Origin: Culex pipiens pallens
Taxonomy: Eukaryota > Arthropoda > Insecta > Diptera > Culicidae
Reading direction: 5' to 3'
Assembly (NCBI RefSeq): GCF_016801865.2
Contig: NC_068938.1
Coordinates: forward strand, 211,137,734 to 211,201,733
Length of the DNA: 64,000 bases
Part shown: piece by piece, positions 23,405 to 35,436 of the stretch
How positions within the stretch are numbered: the first letter of the stretch is position 1
How the letters are laid out: every line of letters starts with the position of its first letter
Notes under the pieces: generated by a model
What the model was told of the DNA's origin: nothing
What the model saw: the letters and a program-made list of their open reading frames with translations, nothing else
The model's database searches: none
Made by a program: the position numbers and the translations under genes

Positions 23405-23422
23405 GTCCTGTCACGGTCGCCA
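23405..23422 (-). promoter_or_regulatory. tRNA-Arg-type primer-binding site of the outer LTR element
   Basis: On the minus strand TGGCGACCGTGACAGGAC follows the LTR after one base. It is complementary to a tRNA ending GTCCTGTCACGGTCG plus CCA, which from memory is the arginine tRNA of flies and mosquitoes. Arginine tRNA is a known primer for some insect LTR elements. Confidence 0.85.
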
Positions 23423-23423
23423 T

Positions 23424-23617
23424 TGTGGGAAACCTAAGTTGGTGCCGCGGAGAGAATCCCCGACAGGTCTGGTTCGTCCGGAGATCAGTGTTAGAAGAGG
23501 CTGATCGTTTGTTGACCTCGACTGACAGCTGTCTACTGACAGGATGTATGCGTTACGGGTGTGCGTTACGCTTAGTACAAGGGGCGCACATGCGAGGGTA
23601 TTATTCGGGGCCACACA
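23424..23617 (-). repeat. LTR of the outer element (5' LTR in its own orientation)
   Basis: 194 bp, read as identical to 17516-17709. It is followed on the plus strand by AGTTT (23618-23622), the duplicated target, and then the right part of the MITE. Confidence 0.92.
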
Positions 23618-23697
23618 AGTTTGACTTTGACCAACCAACGGGGTACAAACTAAAAAAGTGTCAAACGAAAAAGTGACCAACCACCGGGGGTTGAGTG
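23618..23697. mobile_element. Right part of the TA-target MITE
   Basis: It continues the MITE of 17353-17515 after the LTR nest (the first five bases are the duplicated AGTTT) and ends GGGTTGAGTG before TA. The joined MITE is about 238 bp. Confidence 0.75.
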
Positions 23698-23699
23698 TA

Positions 23700-23830
23700 C
23701 ATCATTTTTGTATGGTCAGCAGCCAAATTTGTATGGGATATTATATGGACAAAATAATGTTGCAAAATGGCTTCTATAGGCACCAAAAAAGTTTCAGCCG
23801 GATTAAAAGATATAAAAATTTAAACAAAAA
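23700..23830 (+). repeat. Right half of the split interspersed repeat
   Basis: CATCATTTTTGTATGG, CAGCCAAATTTGTATGG, AAATGGCTTCTATAGGCACC and AAAAGTTTCAGCCGGATT follow in the order expected from the intact reverse copy at 16150-16375. It fades into A-rich sequence by about 23830. Confidence 0.7.
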
Positions 23831-24256
23831 AAAAGACCAATAAAATCAAATCTTTTTAAGAAAATTTATTCCTAAAAAATTATAACTGTAAAATCGCTAA
23901 GTTTCAGGGCTATTTCTTAAACACCTAAGGCCCTTGCAAATATTTTTCAAAGTTCATGTCGCCCCCTACGTTTCGAAAATCAGAAGGCAATAAAAATATT
24001 TTTTTTAAAAACTTCAAAATTTTAAAGGAAATAGAAGGAAAAGGAATTTTTGTGAAATCTCAATAAACAGCACCGCAAAAAGTTTATAAAATAAAGAATA
24101 TCAATATTGAAATAACAAGCTGTAGTTTTAGCATTTGCATGGAACAAATGTGTTAAAATGCAATGTACTCTCTTTCGGCTGTTTTGCAATCATAAATTTT
24201 CAAAAAATGAAAGATTTGTCGAAAACAAAAATTTTAGCGAAAACAAACTTCAACTT

Positions 24257-24476
24257 CACAGAAAAAAAAAGTTGAATTTTGGAATGTTGAAAATTTGGTA
24301 GGTATCACCTCTTGTTTTGAGTAATATTACATTAAAAATGTGTAAACATGTGAACCTGATGAATATTCATCAAAAACTGATGAATGTTCATCATTTTCTG
24401 GGGTAAAATTAATAATTTTTTTCCACAAAACCTGTCACCATTTCCTGATGAATATTACCATCATTTTTTTTCTGTG
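24257..24476 (+). mobile_element. MITE with CACAGAAAAAAA ends, copy 1
   Basis: It starts CACAGAAAAAAAAAGTTG and ends TTTTTTTCTGTG, giving A/T-rich inverted termini. Inside are GATGAATATTCATC (a perfect 14-bp palindrome), a related copy GATGAATGTTCATC, and CCATTTCCTGATGAATATTAC. The same element lies in reverse at 35847-36052. No target duplication could be fixed. Non-coding. Confidence 0.75.
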
Positions 24477-24710
24477 TTCGAAAATTTTCAAAAACAAAAA
24501 CATGCTAAAAGTGAATCTAAACGCAGGGAAACGCATTTTAATGAATTTCAGCTGATTGTACTCAAATTTCCATTGAAATTTTGAAGTTTTTTGAAAAAAA
24601 TATGTTTTGCCCCACTGATTTTCGGACCAAAAACTTTAAATAAAATTTGTCCAGCCTAATCAATTTGAATATATTTCAAATCACATGTTTTCTCATTTCT
24701 CTAAATTCAG
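24477..24710. other. AT-rich sequence, nothing recognised
   Basis: Short AT-rich segment without frames or repeats, ending in a pyrimidine-rich run TTCTCTAAATTCAG that could act as a splice acceptor for the exon-like stretch at 24711. Confidence 0.4.
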
Positions 24711-24783
24711 ATGGAACCTAAATTGAAAGGCCCTCTGTACCACAGAACTGTGACCACACAATTCTCAAGCCAGGAAGCAAGAG
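24711..24783 (+). other. Exon-like stretch, unidentified (low confidence)
   Basis: Preceded by TTTCTCATTTCTCTAAATTCAG and followed by GTGAGTC, a consensus splice donor at 24784. The 73 bases between are open in one frame from an ATG (MEPKLKGPLYHRTVTTQFSS and on). No domain is recognisable. A pairing of acceptor and donor signals this good is not rare by chance, so this is only a candidate. Confidence 0.2.
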
Positions 24784-27699
24784 GTGAGTCGCCGCCACCG
24801 CCTGCAATCAACGTAATTATATCACTACATCGAACCAGGGGCCTGGTGTTCAAAACCCAGGGAAACAAGTTTGACCTGATTCGCGAGCTGAATTTCGGGG
24901 GGCTCGCCGTTTGGAGACAGTTCAGAAAGTTCCGAAATTACCATGATTACCCGTGCCAGCGCCGGCGAAAAATTGCTGCCCAAAACAGGTGCAACGGGGT
25001 TTATTTACAAAGTTACAAAATTGAAGGAAGGGAAAAGTTTTTGTTTTTTTTTTTAATTTAACGAAAGGATGGTTAAATTCAAACGATCAAAATTTTGGAA
25101 GTAATTGATGCAACAGTAATCATGTAACTTTTTTGCACATAACTGGTCTTGGTCATAATCAAAATTCAAATTGCCCTTTTTCTCATGAAAAAATGTAGTT
25201 CATCGAAGCAGAACCATCTTTCTTGGGGAATTTGTTCGTGTTAACATGATATTTAGCACGGTGCATTTTACTTGGTAATCGCAAAAATAAACCAACATGA
25301 GTTTTGAAGCTTTTTTGAAGATACATCTAAAATAGTCTCGAACCTCAAAACTACTTCAGTCTTTCACAAAGGTTTCTTTCAAAACCAGTCCACCTTTCAA
25401 AGTAGCTCAAAGCTCTCCTCCGCATCAGTTTAATTTGCAGAAAATGAAGATTAAAGACCATGCTGGCTGCTCCCGTATAAGGTAAGGAATCACCACAACA
25501 ATAATCTGCTTTTCCATCGTCTTGTGCCGAAAGCTGGACCTGGTCCATTGTCCTGCGACTGGATCTTTCGGCTTTCATGCCATCAACAGTGGGGGAACAA
25601 ACCTGCTGCTGGACACACACACAGCTGCGGAGTAGCTTGGAGCTTTTATTTATAGACTCATAAAGCTTAGAGCTGTTGCTTCTTTCTTGTTCAGGAGGGT
25701 GGGGGTTGGGAGGCGGAGGGGAATCTTTTTGTGGGGACATCCACAAACACAAACACCCACACACAAACAGATAGCCAGTGAGGAGAACCGGCATCGTAAT
25801 ACCTTGTACCTCCTCCTAGGAACAAGAGATCTAACGCCAGCCAGCCAGCAGCTTCTGACTCTTTGCATTATATTGTAAATTGTGCACTCTTGCTGAAAGC
25901 GAAATAAATTGAAGTGACGATAAGTAGTTCATGCTTTTAATAACGGTTTGTCTTTGATAACGGGGATGTGGGTGACGGTGGCTGTGCGTGTGTTTTTCAT
26001 CATGAAAAATCAGCAAAAACACAACTCAGCATTTTTGAAGCTGATGTCAGTTAAGGCTTAAGTTTCGGCAAGGTATGATGGATTTGGGATCCCTGAACAA
26101 GCTCCAATCGACAGAAATGAATTTTAGTGAGTTCCCTGCTAATATATATATAAATATTTTTTTTTTTTTGAAGAAATTTAGGTAGACTCGTTGCGTTTTA
26201 CAGATAAATCGGTTTTAAAAATACCATTTAACAAAAATCTGTAAATTATCGGTTTCCGGTTGTTAGGATAATTACCAGATTTCGGTAGAAAATAACTAAA
26301 TTCTGCTCACGGTCTACAGAAATTTGGTTAAATAATTAGTAGCCATCTTGATTGTTGTTTGTGAATGTAAGTTGCATAACATTATCGGCAGTGATGTCAA
26401 TTAGCTGCACGGAACAAAATCCGGTCAGCGGATCCGAAAATTTTTAGCGATGAAATCGAAAACATTAGACGTTTCCGAAATCATGAAAAATGTTTGCAAT
26501 ATCGAAAAAAATGCTTTCAATTTTGAAGCAAAATGTTTGCGTAATCGAAAACATCATGTTTACGGCCCATTTTTTCCTTCGTCTGCCGCAGCCAATGCGT
26601 TACGCTGTCAGAATCATCTGGCGCGCGATTTCCAAATTCAAAACAAACACCAAAGAACTAACCGTGATATGTTTTGGTGAGAATTTGTGTGGAACCGATC
26701 ACAAGATTGTGGTCCGTATTCATTCAGGCCGGACACTGCGTTGGTGGACGGTCCCGCTATTCCGTGAACGTATGTGAGTTGTGTGTGTGTAAAATTTTCT
26801 AAAAGCGGAGCTGCTGAAGGCACAAGTAATCTCCAACAGGAGTAACGGCCGCGGTCCAGTTCGATACGGCCGATTCCAAGGCCCCGGTGGCCAAGCCTGT
26901 TGCAGTTCCCAGCAAAATCTGTGAGAATGATTGAATGGAACCGGAAAAGGGAAGGGGGAAGCAGAGCCTGGCGGATTGGACCTGTTCCTGGTGAGCGTTG
27001 TTCGGGTAAGCTTTTTTGGCGACTCACCCGGAAATTTCCGGGTGCAAGAACTCTAAATGTTTAAGCATTTCCAATAACCATAACTATTTTTGTGCTTTGT
27101 AGGATGCTACGTGAAAATCGTCCGTCAACCCTTGTTAACAACTGGCCAGCGGGCCAATCCATCAGTACTTTCATCTAGCAACTGCTCCTCACTCGGGATT
27201 GCGAACTCCCGCACAGGTGCCCCACCAAGGACAGTCTCATGAGAACAAGCTGTTTACGGTGAATTTGGCCTATAGGATAGCCACTTGGAGGAACAAGCGG
27301 CCTGGGACTGCCGTCGTTTTTAAGCATCCGGAAATAAGTCGCCGACCCCCTCTCCGTTGGATCAGTCCTTGTTGGAAATCTCACAAAAGTAAAAAAAAAC
27401 TTTTAGAAACGCAGAAAAGTAAATTGCGCCAAGTAAATTAACAAACTGAAGTTCAGCATCGAAAACGGTCAATTTCGCTAGTTTGACTAGTTCGATTAGA
27501 TCAACCATGAGGGAAACATATTTGGGTTGAAACATTCTTTACTAACGACGGCTTCTTAATTGATTTTCCGCTTGGCCGGTGCACACCCGCACGATTCAGA
27601 TTCCTACATGCTTTGCGGCGCAAATTTTCTCGCCTTCTCGTCTCAATCGAATCGGGTCACCTCGCTGGAAACCAACAGGGTGAACAAAATGTAGGAGAC
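24784..27699. other. Unique-looking sequence with GC-richer patches, no gene identified
   Basis: Alternating AT-rich and GC-richer patches. A minus-strand frame of 147 codons (25351-25794) begins with a hydrophobic stretch MPVLLTGYLFVCGCLCLWMS that imitates a signal peptide. However, it is overlapped on the other strand, is rich in CA/GT-derived low-complexity residues and has no domain. Around 26540-26780, 26790-27050 and 27085-27370 the composition becomes coding-like, with short frames on both strands, but I cannot join them or assign a product. They may be remnants of an old element or gene. Confidence 0.35.
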
Positions 27700-28265
27700 A
27701 AAAATACCAAAATACAAAAATACCAAAATACAAAAATACAAAAATACAAAAATACAAAAATACAAAAATACAAAAATACAAAAATACAAAAATACAAAAA
27801 TACAAAAATACAAAAATACAAAAATACAAAAATACAAAAATACAAAAATACAAAAATACAAAAATACAAAAATACAAAAATACAAAAATACAAAAATACA
27901 AAAATACAAAAATACAAAAATACAAAAATACAAAAATACAAAAATACAAAAATACAAAAATACAAAAATACAAAAATACAAAAATACAAAAATACAAAAA
28001 TACAAAAATACAAAAATACAAAAATACAAAAATACAAAAATACAAAAATACAAAAATACAAAAATACAAAAATACAAAAATAAAAAAATACAAAAATACA
28101 AAAATACAAAAATACAAAAATACAAAAATACAAAAATACAAAAATACAAAAATACAAAAATACAAAAATACAAAAATACAAAAATACAAAAATACAAAAA
28201 TACAAAAATACAAAAATACAAAAATACAAAAATACAAAAATACAAAAATACAAAAATACAAAAAT
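27700..28265. repeat. 8-bp satellite, block 1 (ACAAAAAT)n
   Basis: About 70 copies of ACAAAAAT. The first few units are mixed with ACCAAAAT, and a single TAAAAAAAT variant occurs near 28081. Plus strand without G. Frames of 156-229 codons across it arise because 8-mers without stops stay open in every frame. Confidence 0.98.
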
Positions 28266-28451
28266 ACAAAATTACAAAAATACAAAATTACAAAATTACA
28301 AAATTACAAAATTACAAAATTACAAAATTACAAAATTACAAAATTACAAAATTACAAAATTACAAAATTACAAAATTACAAAATTACAAAATTACAAAAT
28401 TACAAAATTACAAAATTACAAAATTACAAAATTACAAAATTACAAAATTAC
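28266..28451. repeat. 8-bp satellite, block 2 (ACAAAATT)n
   Basis: About 23 copies of ACAAAATT, differing from the flanking unit by a single A-to-T change. The block is sharply bounded on both sides by ACAAAAAT units, indicating local homogenisation or expansion of one variant unit. Confidence 0.97.
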
Positions 28452-31400
28452 AAAAATACAAAAATACAAAAATACAAAAATACAAAAATACAAAAATACA
28501 AAAATACAAAAATACAAAAATACAAAAATACAAAAATACAAAAATACAAAAATACAAAAATACAAAAATACAAAAATACAAAAATACAAAAATACAAAAA
28601 TACAAAAATACAAAAATACAAAAATACAAAAATACAAAAATACAAAAATACAAAAATACAAAAATACAAAAATACAAAAATACAAAAATACAAAAATACA
28701 AAAATACAAAAATACAAAAATACAAAAATACAAAAATACAAAAATACAAAAATACAAAAATACAAAAATACAAAAATACAAAAATACAAAAATACAAAAT
28801 ACAAAAATACAAAAATACAAAAATACAAAAATACAAAAATACAAAAATACAAAAATACAAAAATACAAAAATACAAAAATACAAAAATACAAAAATACAA
28901 AAATACAAAAATACAAAAATACAAAAATACAAAAATACAAAAATACAAAAATACAAAAATACAAAAATACAAAAATACAAAAATACAAAAATACAAAAAT
29001 ACAAAAATACAAAAATACAAAAATACAAAAATACAAAAATACAAAAATACAAAAATACAAAAATACAAAAATACAAAAATACAAAAATACAAAAATACAA
29101 AAATACAAAAATACAAAAATACAAAAATACAAAAATACAAAAATACAAAAATACAAAAATACAAAAATACAAAAATACAAAAATACAAAAATACAAAAAT
29201 ACAAAAATACAAAAATACAAAAATACAAAAATACAAAAATACAAAAAATACAAAAATACAAAAATACAAAAATACAAAAATACAAAAATACAAAAATACA
29301 AAATACAAAAATACAAAAATACAAAAATACAAAAATACAAAAATACAAAAATACAAAATACAAAAATACAAAAATACAAAAATACAAAAATACAAAAATA
29401 CAAAATACAAAAATACAAAAATACAAAAATACAAAAATACAAAAATACAAAAATACAAAAATACAAAAATACAAAAATACAAAAATACAAAAATACAAAA
29501 ATACAAAAATACAAAAATACAAAAATACAAAAATACAAAAATACAAAAATACAAAAATACAAAAATACAAAAATACAAAAATACAAAAATACAAAAATAC
29601 AAAAATACAAAAATACAAAAATACAAAAATACAAAAATACAAAAATACAAAAATACAAAAATACAAAAATACAAAAATACAAAAATACAAAAATACAAAA
29701 ATACAAAAATACAAAAATACAAAAATACAAAAATACAAAAATACAAAAATACAAAAATACAAAAATACAAAAATACAAAAATACAAAAATACAAAAATAC
29801 AAAAATACAAAAATACAAAAATACAAAAATACAAAAATACAAAAATACAAAAATACAAAAATACAAAAATACAAAAATACAAAAATACAAAAATACAAAA
29901 ATACAAAAATACAAAAATACAAAAATACAAAAATACAAAAATACAAAAATACAAAAATACAAAAATACAAAAATACAAAAATACAAAAATACAAAAATAC
30001 AAAAATACAAAAATACAAAAATACAAAAATACAAAAATACAAAAAATACAAAAATACAAAATACAAAAATACAAAAATACAAAAATACAAAAATACAAAA
30101 ATACAAAAATACAAAAATACAAAAATACAAAAATACAAAAATACAAAAATACAAAAATACAAAAATACAAAAATACAAAAATACAAAAAATACAAAAATA
30201 CAAAAATACAAAAATACAAAAATACAAAAATACAAAATACAAAAATACAAAAATACAAAAATACAAAAATACAAAAATACAAAAATACAAAAATACAAAA
30301 ATACAAAAATACAAAAATACAAAAATACAAAAATACAAAAATACAAAAATACAAAAATACAAAAATACAAAAATACAAAAATACAAAAATACAAAAATAC
30401 AAAAATACAAAAATACAAAAATACAAAAATACAAAAATACAAAAATACAAAAATACAAAAATACAAAAATACAAAAATACAAAAATACAAAAATACAAAA
30501 ATACAAAAATACAAAAATACAAAAATACAAAAATACAAAAATACAAAAATACAAAAATACAAAAATACAAAAAAATACAAAAATACAAAAATACAAAAAT
30601 ACAAAAATACAAAAATACAAAAATACAAAAATACAAAAATACAAAAATACAAAAATACAAAAAATACAAAAATACAAAAATACAAAAATACAAAAATACA
30701 AAAATACAAAAATACAAAAATACAAAAATACAAAAATACAAAAATACAAAAATACAAAAATACAAAAATACAAAAATACAAAAATACAAAAATACAAAAA
30801 TACAAAAATACAAAAATACAAAAATACAAAAATACAAAAATACAAAAATACAAAAATACAAAAATACAAAAATACAAAAATACAAAAATACAAAAATACA
30901 AAAATACAAAAATACAAAAATACAAAAATACAAAAATACAAAAATACAAAAATACAAAAATACAAAAATACAAAAATACAAAAATACAAAAATACAAAAA
31001 TACAAAAATACAAAAATACAAAAATACAAAAATACAAAAATACAAAAATACAAAAATACAAAAATACAAAAATACAAAAATACAAAAATACAAAATACAA
31101 AAATACAAAAATACAAAAATACAAAAATACAAAAATACAAAAATACAAAAATACAAAAATACAAAAATACAAAAATACAAAAATACAAAAATACAAAAAT
31201 ACAAAAATACAAAAATACAAAAATACAAAAATACAAAAATACAAAAATACAAAAATACAAAAATACAAAAATACAAAAATACAAAAATACAAAAATACAA
31301 AAATACAAAAATACAAAAATACAAAAATACAAAAATACAAAAATACAAAAATACAAAAATACAAAAATACAAAAATACAAAAATACAAAAATACAAAAAT

Positions 31401-33348
31401 ACAAAAATACAAAAATACAAAAATACAAAAATACAAAAATACAAAAATACAAAAATACAAAAATACAAAAATACAAAAATACAAAAATACAAAAATACAA
31501 AAATACAAAAATACAAAAATACAAAAATACAAAAATACAAAAATACAAAAATACAAAAATACAAAAATACAAAAATACAAAAATACAAAAATACAAAAAT
31601 ACAAAAATACAAAAAATACAAAAATACAAAAATACAAAAATACAAAAATACAAAAATACAAAATACAAAAATACAAAAATACAAAAATACAAAAATACAA
31701 AAATACAAAAATACAAAAATACAAAAATACAAAAATACAAAAATACAAAAATACAAAAATACAAAAATACAAAAATACAAAAATACAAAAATACAAAAAT
31801 ACAAAAATACAAAAATACAAAAATACAAAAATACAAAAATACAAAAATACAAAAATACAAAAATACAAAAATACAAAAATACAAAAATACAAAAATACAA
31901 AAATACAAAAATACAAAAATACAAAAATACAAAAATACAAAAATACAAAAATACAAAAATACAAAAATACAAAAATACAAAATACAAAAATACAAAAATA
32001 CAAAAATACAAAAATACAAAAATACAAAAATACAAAAATACAAAAATACAAAAATACAAAAATACAAAAATACAAAAATACAAAAATACAAAAATACAAA
32101 AATACAAAAATACAAAAATACAAAAATACAAAAATACAAAAATACAAAAATACAAAAATACAAAAATACAAAAATACAAAAATACAAAAATACAAAAATA
32201 CAAAAATACAAAAATACAAAAATACAAAAATACAAAAATACAAAAATACAAAAATACAAAAATACAAAAATACAAAAATACAAAAATACAAAAATACAAA
32301 AATACAAAAATACAAAAATACAAAAATACAAAAATACAAAAATACAAAAATACAAAAATACAAAAATACAAAAATACAAAAATACAAAAATACAAAAATA
32401 CAAAAATACAAAAATACAAAAATACAAAAATACAAAAATACAAAAATACAAAAATACAAAAATACAAAAATACAAAAATACAAAAATACAAAAATACAAA
32501 AATACAAAAATACAAAAATACAAAAATACAAAAATACAAAAATACAAAAATACAAAAATACAAAAATACAAAAATACAAAAATACAAAAATACAAAAATA
32601 CAAAAATACAAAAATACAAAAATACAAAAATACAAAAATACAAAAATACAAAAATACAAAAATACAAAAATACAAAAATACAAAAATACAAAAATACAAA
32701 AATACAAAAATACAAAAATACAAAAATACAAAAATACAAAAATACAAAAATACAAAAATACAAAAATACAAAAATACAAAAATACAAAAATACAAAAATA
32801 CAAAAATACAAAAATACAAAAATACAAAAATACAAAAAATACAAAAATACAAAAATACAAAAATAAATACAAAAATACAAAAATACAAAAATACAAAAAT
32901 ACAAAAATACAAAAATACAAAAATACAAAAATACAAAAATACAAAAATACAAAAATACAAAAATACAAAAATACAAAAATACAAAAATACAAAAATACAA
33001 AAATACAAAAATACAAAAATACAAAAATACAAAAATACAAAAATACAAAAATACAAAAATACAAAAATACAAAAATACAAAAATACAAAAATACAAAAAT
33101 ACAAAAATACAAAATACAAAAATACAAAAATACAAAAATACAAAAATACAAAAATACAAAAATACAAAAATACAAAAATACAAAAATACAAAAATACAAA
33201 AATACAAAAATACAAAAATACAAAAATACAAAAATACAAAAATACAAAAATACAAAAATACAAAAATACAAAAATACAAAAATACAAAAATACAAAAATA
33301 CAAAAATACAAAAATACAAAAATACAAAAATACAAAAATACAAAAATA
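28452..33348. repeat. 8-bp satellite, block 3 (ACAAAAAT)n, 4.9 kb
   Basis: About 610 copies. Substitutions are almost absent. Variation is limited to units one base shorter or longer (for example near 28797, 29247, 30044, 30189, 30571, 31094, 31615, 31982, 33113) and a four-base disturbance near 32864. The three minus-strand frames of about 1,630 codons translate the octapeptide CIFVFLYF in all phases and are artefacts. Confidence 0.98.
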
Positions 33349-34497
33349 CAAAATTACAAAAATACAACATTACGAAATTACAAAATTACAAAATTACAAA
33401 ATTACAAAATTACAAAATTACAAAATTACAAAATTACAAAATTACAAAATTACAAAATTACAAAATTACAAAATTACAAAATTACAAAATTACAAAATTA
33501 CAAAATTACAAAATTACAAAATTACAAAATTACAAAATTACAAAATTACAAAATTACAAAATTACAAAATTACAAAATTACAAAATTACAAAATTACAAA
33601 ATTACAAAATTACAAAATTACAAAATTACAAAATTACAAAATTACAAAATTACAAAATTACAAAATTACAAAATTACAAAATTACAAAATTACAAAATTA
33701 CAAAATTACAAAATTACAAAATTACAAAATTACAAAATTACAAAATTACAAAATTACAAAATTACAAAATTACAAAATTACAAAATAACAAAATTACAAA
33801 ATTACAAAATTACAAAATTACAAAATTACAAAATTACAAAATTACAAAATTACAAAATTACAAAATTACAAAATTACAAAATTACAAAATTACAAAATTA
33901 CAAAATTACAAAATTACAAAATTACAAAATTACAAAATTACAAAATTACAAAATTGCTAAATTACAAAATTACAAAATTACAAAATTACAAAATTACAAA
34001 ATTACAAAATTACAAAATTACAAAATTGCTAAATTACAAAATTACAAAATTACAAAATTACAAAATTACAAAATTACAAAATTACAAAATTACAAAATTA
34101 CAAAATTACAAAATTACAAAATTACAAAATTACAAAATTACAAAATTACAAAATTACAAAATTACAAAATTACAAAATTACAAAATTACAAAATTACAAA
34201 ATTACAAAATTACATAATTACAAAATTACAAAATTACAAAATTACAAAATTACAAAATTACAAAATTACAAAATTACAAAATTACAAAATTACAAAATTA
34301 CAAAATTACAAAATTACAAAATTACAAAATTACAAAATTACAAAATTACAAAATTACAAAATTACAAAATTACAAAATTACAAAATTACAAAATTACAAA
34401 ATTACAAAATTACAAAATTACAAAATTACAAAATTACAAAATTACAAAATTACGAAATTACAAAATTTCAAAATTACAAAATTACAAAATTACAAAA
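33349..34497. repeat. 8-bp satellite, block 4 (ACAAAATT)n
   Basis: About 143 copies of the ACAAAATT variant again, with scattered substitutions such as GCTAAATT near 33956 and 34028. Slightly less pure than block 3. Confidence 0.97.
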
Positions 34498-34848
34498 TTC
34501 CAAAATTCCAAATTTCCCAAATTTCAAAACTCCAAATTCCAAAATTCCAAATTTCCTAAATTTCAAAATTCCAAAATTCCGAATTACCAAAATACCGAAA
34601 TTCCGATGTACCGAATTACCGAAATTCTGAAGTTCTAAATTCTGAAATTAAAAAATTCCAAAATTCCAAAATTCCAAAATTCCAAAATTCCAAAATTCCA
34701 AAATTCCAAAATTCCAAAATTCCAAAATTCCGAAATACCGAAATTCCGAATTACCGAAATTCCGAAATACCGAAATTCGAAATTATGAAATTCCAAAATT
34801 CTGAAACACCGAAATTCGAAATTCTAAAATTACAAAATTCCAAAAAGA
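34498..34848. repeat. Degenerate edge of the satellite (CCAAAATT-like units)
   Basis: Units drift to CCAAAATT, CCGAAATT, CCGAAATA and similar, becoming progressively less regular towards 34848. Decay at one edge with a pure interior is the pattern expected when unequal exchange homogenises the centre. Confidence 0.9.
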
Positions 34849-35436
34849 TTCCGTCCCGCCAGCAAGGCGTCCATATCGGGGACTCGTTCCAAGTGGACAA
34901 CATTCTAGCAGAGGCCGCTCCCCTCAAGTCAATCCTCGAGGTGAATGTCGGATTTGAAACCACGATCTCAGTAACACCTATATCCGGGAGGCTCCACCAC
35001 CGACGTCACCAAGTACGAAAAGGAGGCTGAGAACCGGAACTCGCTGTGCGCAAAAAAAAAAAACGCAAATCGACGCGATCACTTGAAACAGCGCCACCGC
35101 GGGCCGGTACCGACCACAAAGACTCAAAAAGTGCACGGCGCCTATGCCTTCTCCTCAATCTACTGCTAGCACCGGAACTCATGTCACGGAAGCACCGTGC
35201 CAACGGAATCGACGGCACCCACCAGTTTCCCCCTGCACCACGGACATCAAGGCAGATTTGTCCTGCCAGATAAGAACCGTCACCAGTCAGTGTCATAGTA
35301 AACCACCAACGCAATTTGTCATTGAAATAAATATGAATAAATAAAATAAAAGTTAGCTACCTCTTCTTCTTCTTATTTCCATCCAAAGTTCGAAAAGCAA
35401 CGGTCAATTCAAAAAAGTAAATATTGCAGTGGCTGC
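34849..35436. other. GC-richer flank of the satellite, no gene identified
   Basis: Relatively GC-rich sequence with short open frames on both strands (81 and 75 codons plus, 102 minus). None is recognisable. The segment 34849-34975 is open in the plus frame and reads RQQGVHIGDSFQVDNILAEA, but I cannot identify it. Confidence 0.35.

Larger units (their letters stand above)
17516..23617 (-). mobile_element. Outer non-autonomous LTR retroelement (TRIM/LARD-like), minus strand
   Basis: Two 194-bp direct repeats (17516-17709 and 23424-23617), which I read as identical, bound the element. AGTTT is duplicated at 17511-17515 and 23618-23622. On the minus strand, the 5' LTR ends CCCACA. One base later comes TGGCGACCGTGACAGGAC (complement of 23405-23422), which matches the 3' end of the insect tRNA-Arg family ending GTCCTGTCACGGTCG plus CCA. 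A polypurine tract AGGGGAGGAGGGAAGA (complement of 17710-17725) abuts the 3' LTR. Removing the inner element leaves about 2.9 kb. No gag, protease, reverse transcriptase or integrase motif is visible, so it must be mobilised in trans. Its main cargo is the 81-bp tandem array at 18255-19403. Identical LTRs imply a recent insertion. The superfamily (Ty3 or BEL-like) cannot be decided without the partner. Confidence 0.9.

Noticed and set aside
25351..25794. 147-codon minus frame with signal-peptide-like start
   Set aside because: Overlapping antisense frames, low-complexity CA/GT-derived residues and no domain. The hydrophobic start is likely chance.
27596..28285. Open frames of 156-229 codons in the first satellite block
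   Set aside because: Same cause: the 8-mer stays open in several frames. The flanking non-repeat residues carry no domain.
28432..33370. Three minus-strand open frames of about 1,630-1,640 codons
   Set aside because: They translate a stop-free 8-mer satellite as one octapeptide in all three phases. No composition or start context supports a protein.
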